A stretch of DNA of 6,480 bases from Verrucomicrobiota bacterium. GTDB lineage: Bacteria; Verrucomicrobiota; Verrucomicrobiia; Methylacidiphilales; Verrucolacustridaceae. Within the stretch, counting starts at the first letter, position 1, and each line of letters begins with the position of its first letter. A program made the position numbers and the translations under genes. Shown piece after piece: positions 5,902-6,480 of this stretch. The notes under the pieces are model-generated. The model was given only the letters and a program-made list of their open reading frames with translations, was not told where the DNA came from and ran no database searches. Location of the stretch: positions 1-6,480 of the forward strand of contig RGYX01000052.1 in the NCBI GenBank assembly GCA_010031845.1, given 5' to 3'.

Positions 5902-6450
5902 TTAGGCCGACTTGCTTTGCGCAGTCTTGCCCTCCTTGCGGCGGATGGTTTCCCCTGCATATCGAACACCCTTCCCCTTGTAAGGCTCGGGGGGATGATA
6001 CCCACGGATGTCGGCGGCCACGGCGCCCACGAGTTGTTTGTCCGAGCCCTCGACGGTCAGTCGGACATTGTCAGCCACCGTGATCTTGATTTCAGCGGGA
6101 ATGGGATATTCGATCGGGTGTGATTTTCCAAGGTTGAGCACCAGCTTCTTCCCTTGGACCGCAGCTTTAAAGCCGACCCCGATAATCTCCATCTGCTTTA
6201 CGTAACCGGTGCTCACCCCCTGAATGACATTGCTAACCAAACTGCGGGCAAGCCCGTGCAGGGATCTGGAGACCCGCTCCTCATTTTCACGCGAGAGAAC
6301 AATCCGGCCCCCATCCACCTTGGCACTAATCTTAGGGGGGAGGTCGAGCCCCAACTTGCCTTTGGGACCTTCGGCCTTCAAACGATTCCCCTCCACCGCC
6401 ACTTTGACATTGGCGGGAACCACGACCGGGGCATTTCCGATGCGCGACAT
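5902..6450 (-). CDS. rplF: 50S ribosomal protein L6
   Basis: A 182-residue L6, close to the usual 177-180. It begins MSRIGNAPVVVP and carries the two repeated L6 folds: the first through about residue 80 (GPKGKL at 28-33, SLHGLARSLVSNVIQGVSTG at 63-82), the second from about 88 (IIGVGFKA, LNLGKSHPIEYPIP). It ends with the rRNA-binding motif GSDKQLVGAVAADIRGYHPP at 135-154 and EPYKGKGVRYAGE (155-167). L6 sits near the sarcin-ricin loop where elongation factors dock. The ATG at 6450 is one base after the rpsH stop; no clear Shine-Dalgarno precedes it, so coupling to rpsH is likely. The Lys/Ser-rich tail is unremarkable. Confidence 0.98.
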   Translation of the reverse strand: MSRIGNAPVVVPANVKVAVEGNRLKAEGPKGKLGLDLPPKISAKVDGGRIVLSRENEERVSRSLHGLARSLVSNVIQGVSTGYVKQMEIIGVGFKAAVQGKKLVLNLGKSHPIEYPIPAEIKITVADNVRLTVEGSDKQLVGAVAADIRGYHPPEPYKGKGVRYAGETIRRKEGKTAQSKSA

Positions 6451-6451
6451 A

Positions 6452-6480
6452 TTACCAGACCACGAGGAGAAGCTCCCCGC
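6452..6480 (-). CDS. rpsH: 30S ribosomal protein S8, C-terminal tail only
   Basis: The last eight codons and the TAA stop of a gene that enters from the right edge. They read GELLLVVW, and the partial codon before them ends in GC, consistent with Gly. This gives the GGE...W ending seen in many S8 proteins (for example GGEVLCYVW-type). The identity rests on this short match plus the position directly before rplF, the standard spc-operon place of rpsH. S8 binds the central domain of 16S rRNA. Confidence 0.75.

Noticed and set aside
5218..6123. A 301-codon open frame on the plus strand opposite rpsE, rplR and rplF
   Set aside because: Same reasoning: antisense to conserved ribosomal genes, with no domain or ribosome-binding support.

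Overview
The window is one continuous stretch of the conserved ribosomal-protein superoperon (3' part of the spc segment followed by the alpha segment). Every gene lies on the minus strand, so transcription runs from the right edge to the left. In that direction the order is: tail of rpsH (S8), rplF (L6), rplR (L18), rpsE (S5), rplO (L15), secY, map, rpmJ (L36), rpsM (S13), rpsK (S11), rpsD (S4), then the 5' two-fifths of rpoA, which runs off the left edge. Gaps are mostly 1 to 22 bases, with one 4-base stop/start overlap (rpsE/rplO) and one longer gap of 81 bases before rpoA. No stretch of 300 bases lacks a gene. I see no mobile element, CRISPR array, tRNA or rRNA.

The organism is a bacterium, probably of the Verrucomicrobiota/PVC lineage. 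That placement is inference from gene order and from remembered protein styles. rpmD (L30), adk and infA are absent from their usual places, and map sits directly between secY and rpmJ. RpoA has a short N-terminus, S11 has a long Lys/Ala/Pro-rich extension, and L36 and S4 lack zinc-binding cysteines. No 16S rRNA gene is available to confirm it.

Functionally, the genes build both ribosomal subunits (S4, S5, S8, S11, S13; L6, L15, L18, L36). They also supply the RNA polymerase alpha subunit, the core of the protein-export channel (SecY) and the enzyme that trims the initiator methionine from new proteins (Map). Co-transcription couples ribosome, polymerase and export capacity.

The real anomaly is that two core genes, rpsM and rplO, are broken in this sequence. 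In each, the two halves match the family well but sit in different frames, and a short conserved rRNA-binding segment is missing between them (about 64 bases in rpsM, about 37 in rplO, estimated from family length). Sequence or assembly error is the likeliest cause, but this cannot be settled from the window. Secondary points are an apparent eleventh membrane segment at the SecY C-terminus, the S11 and S5 N-terminal extensions, and a zinc-free L36. I found no convincing undescribed system.
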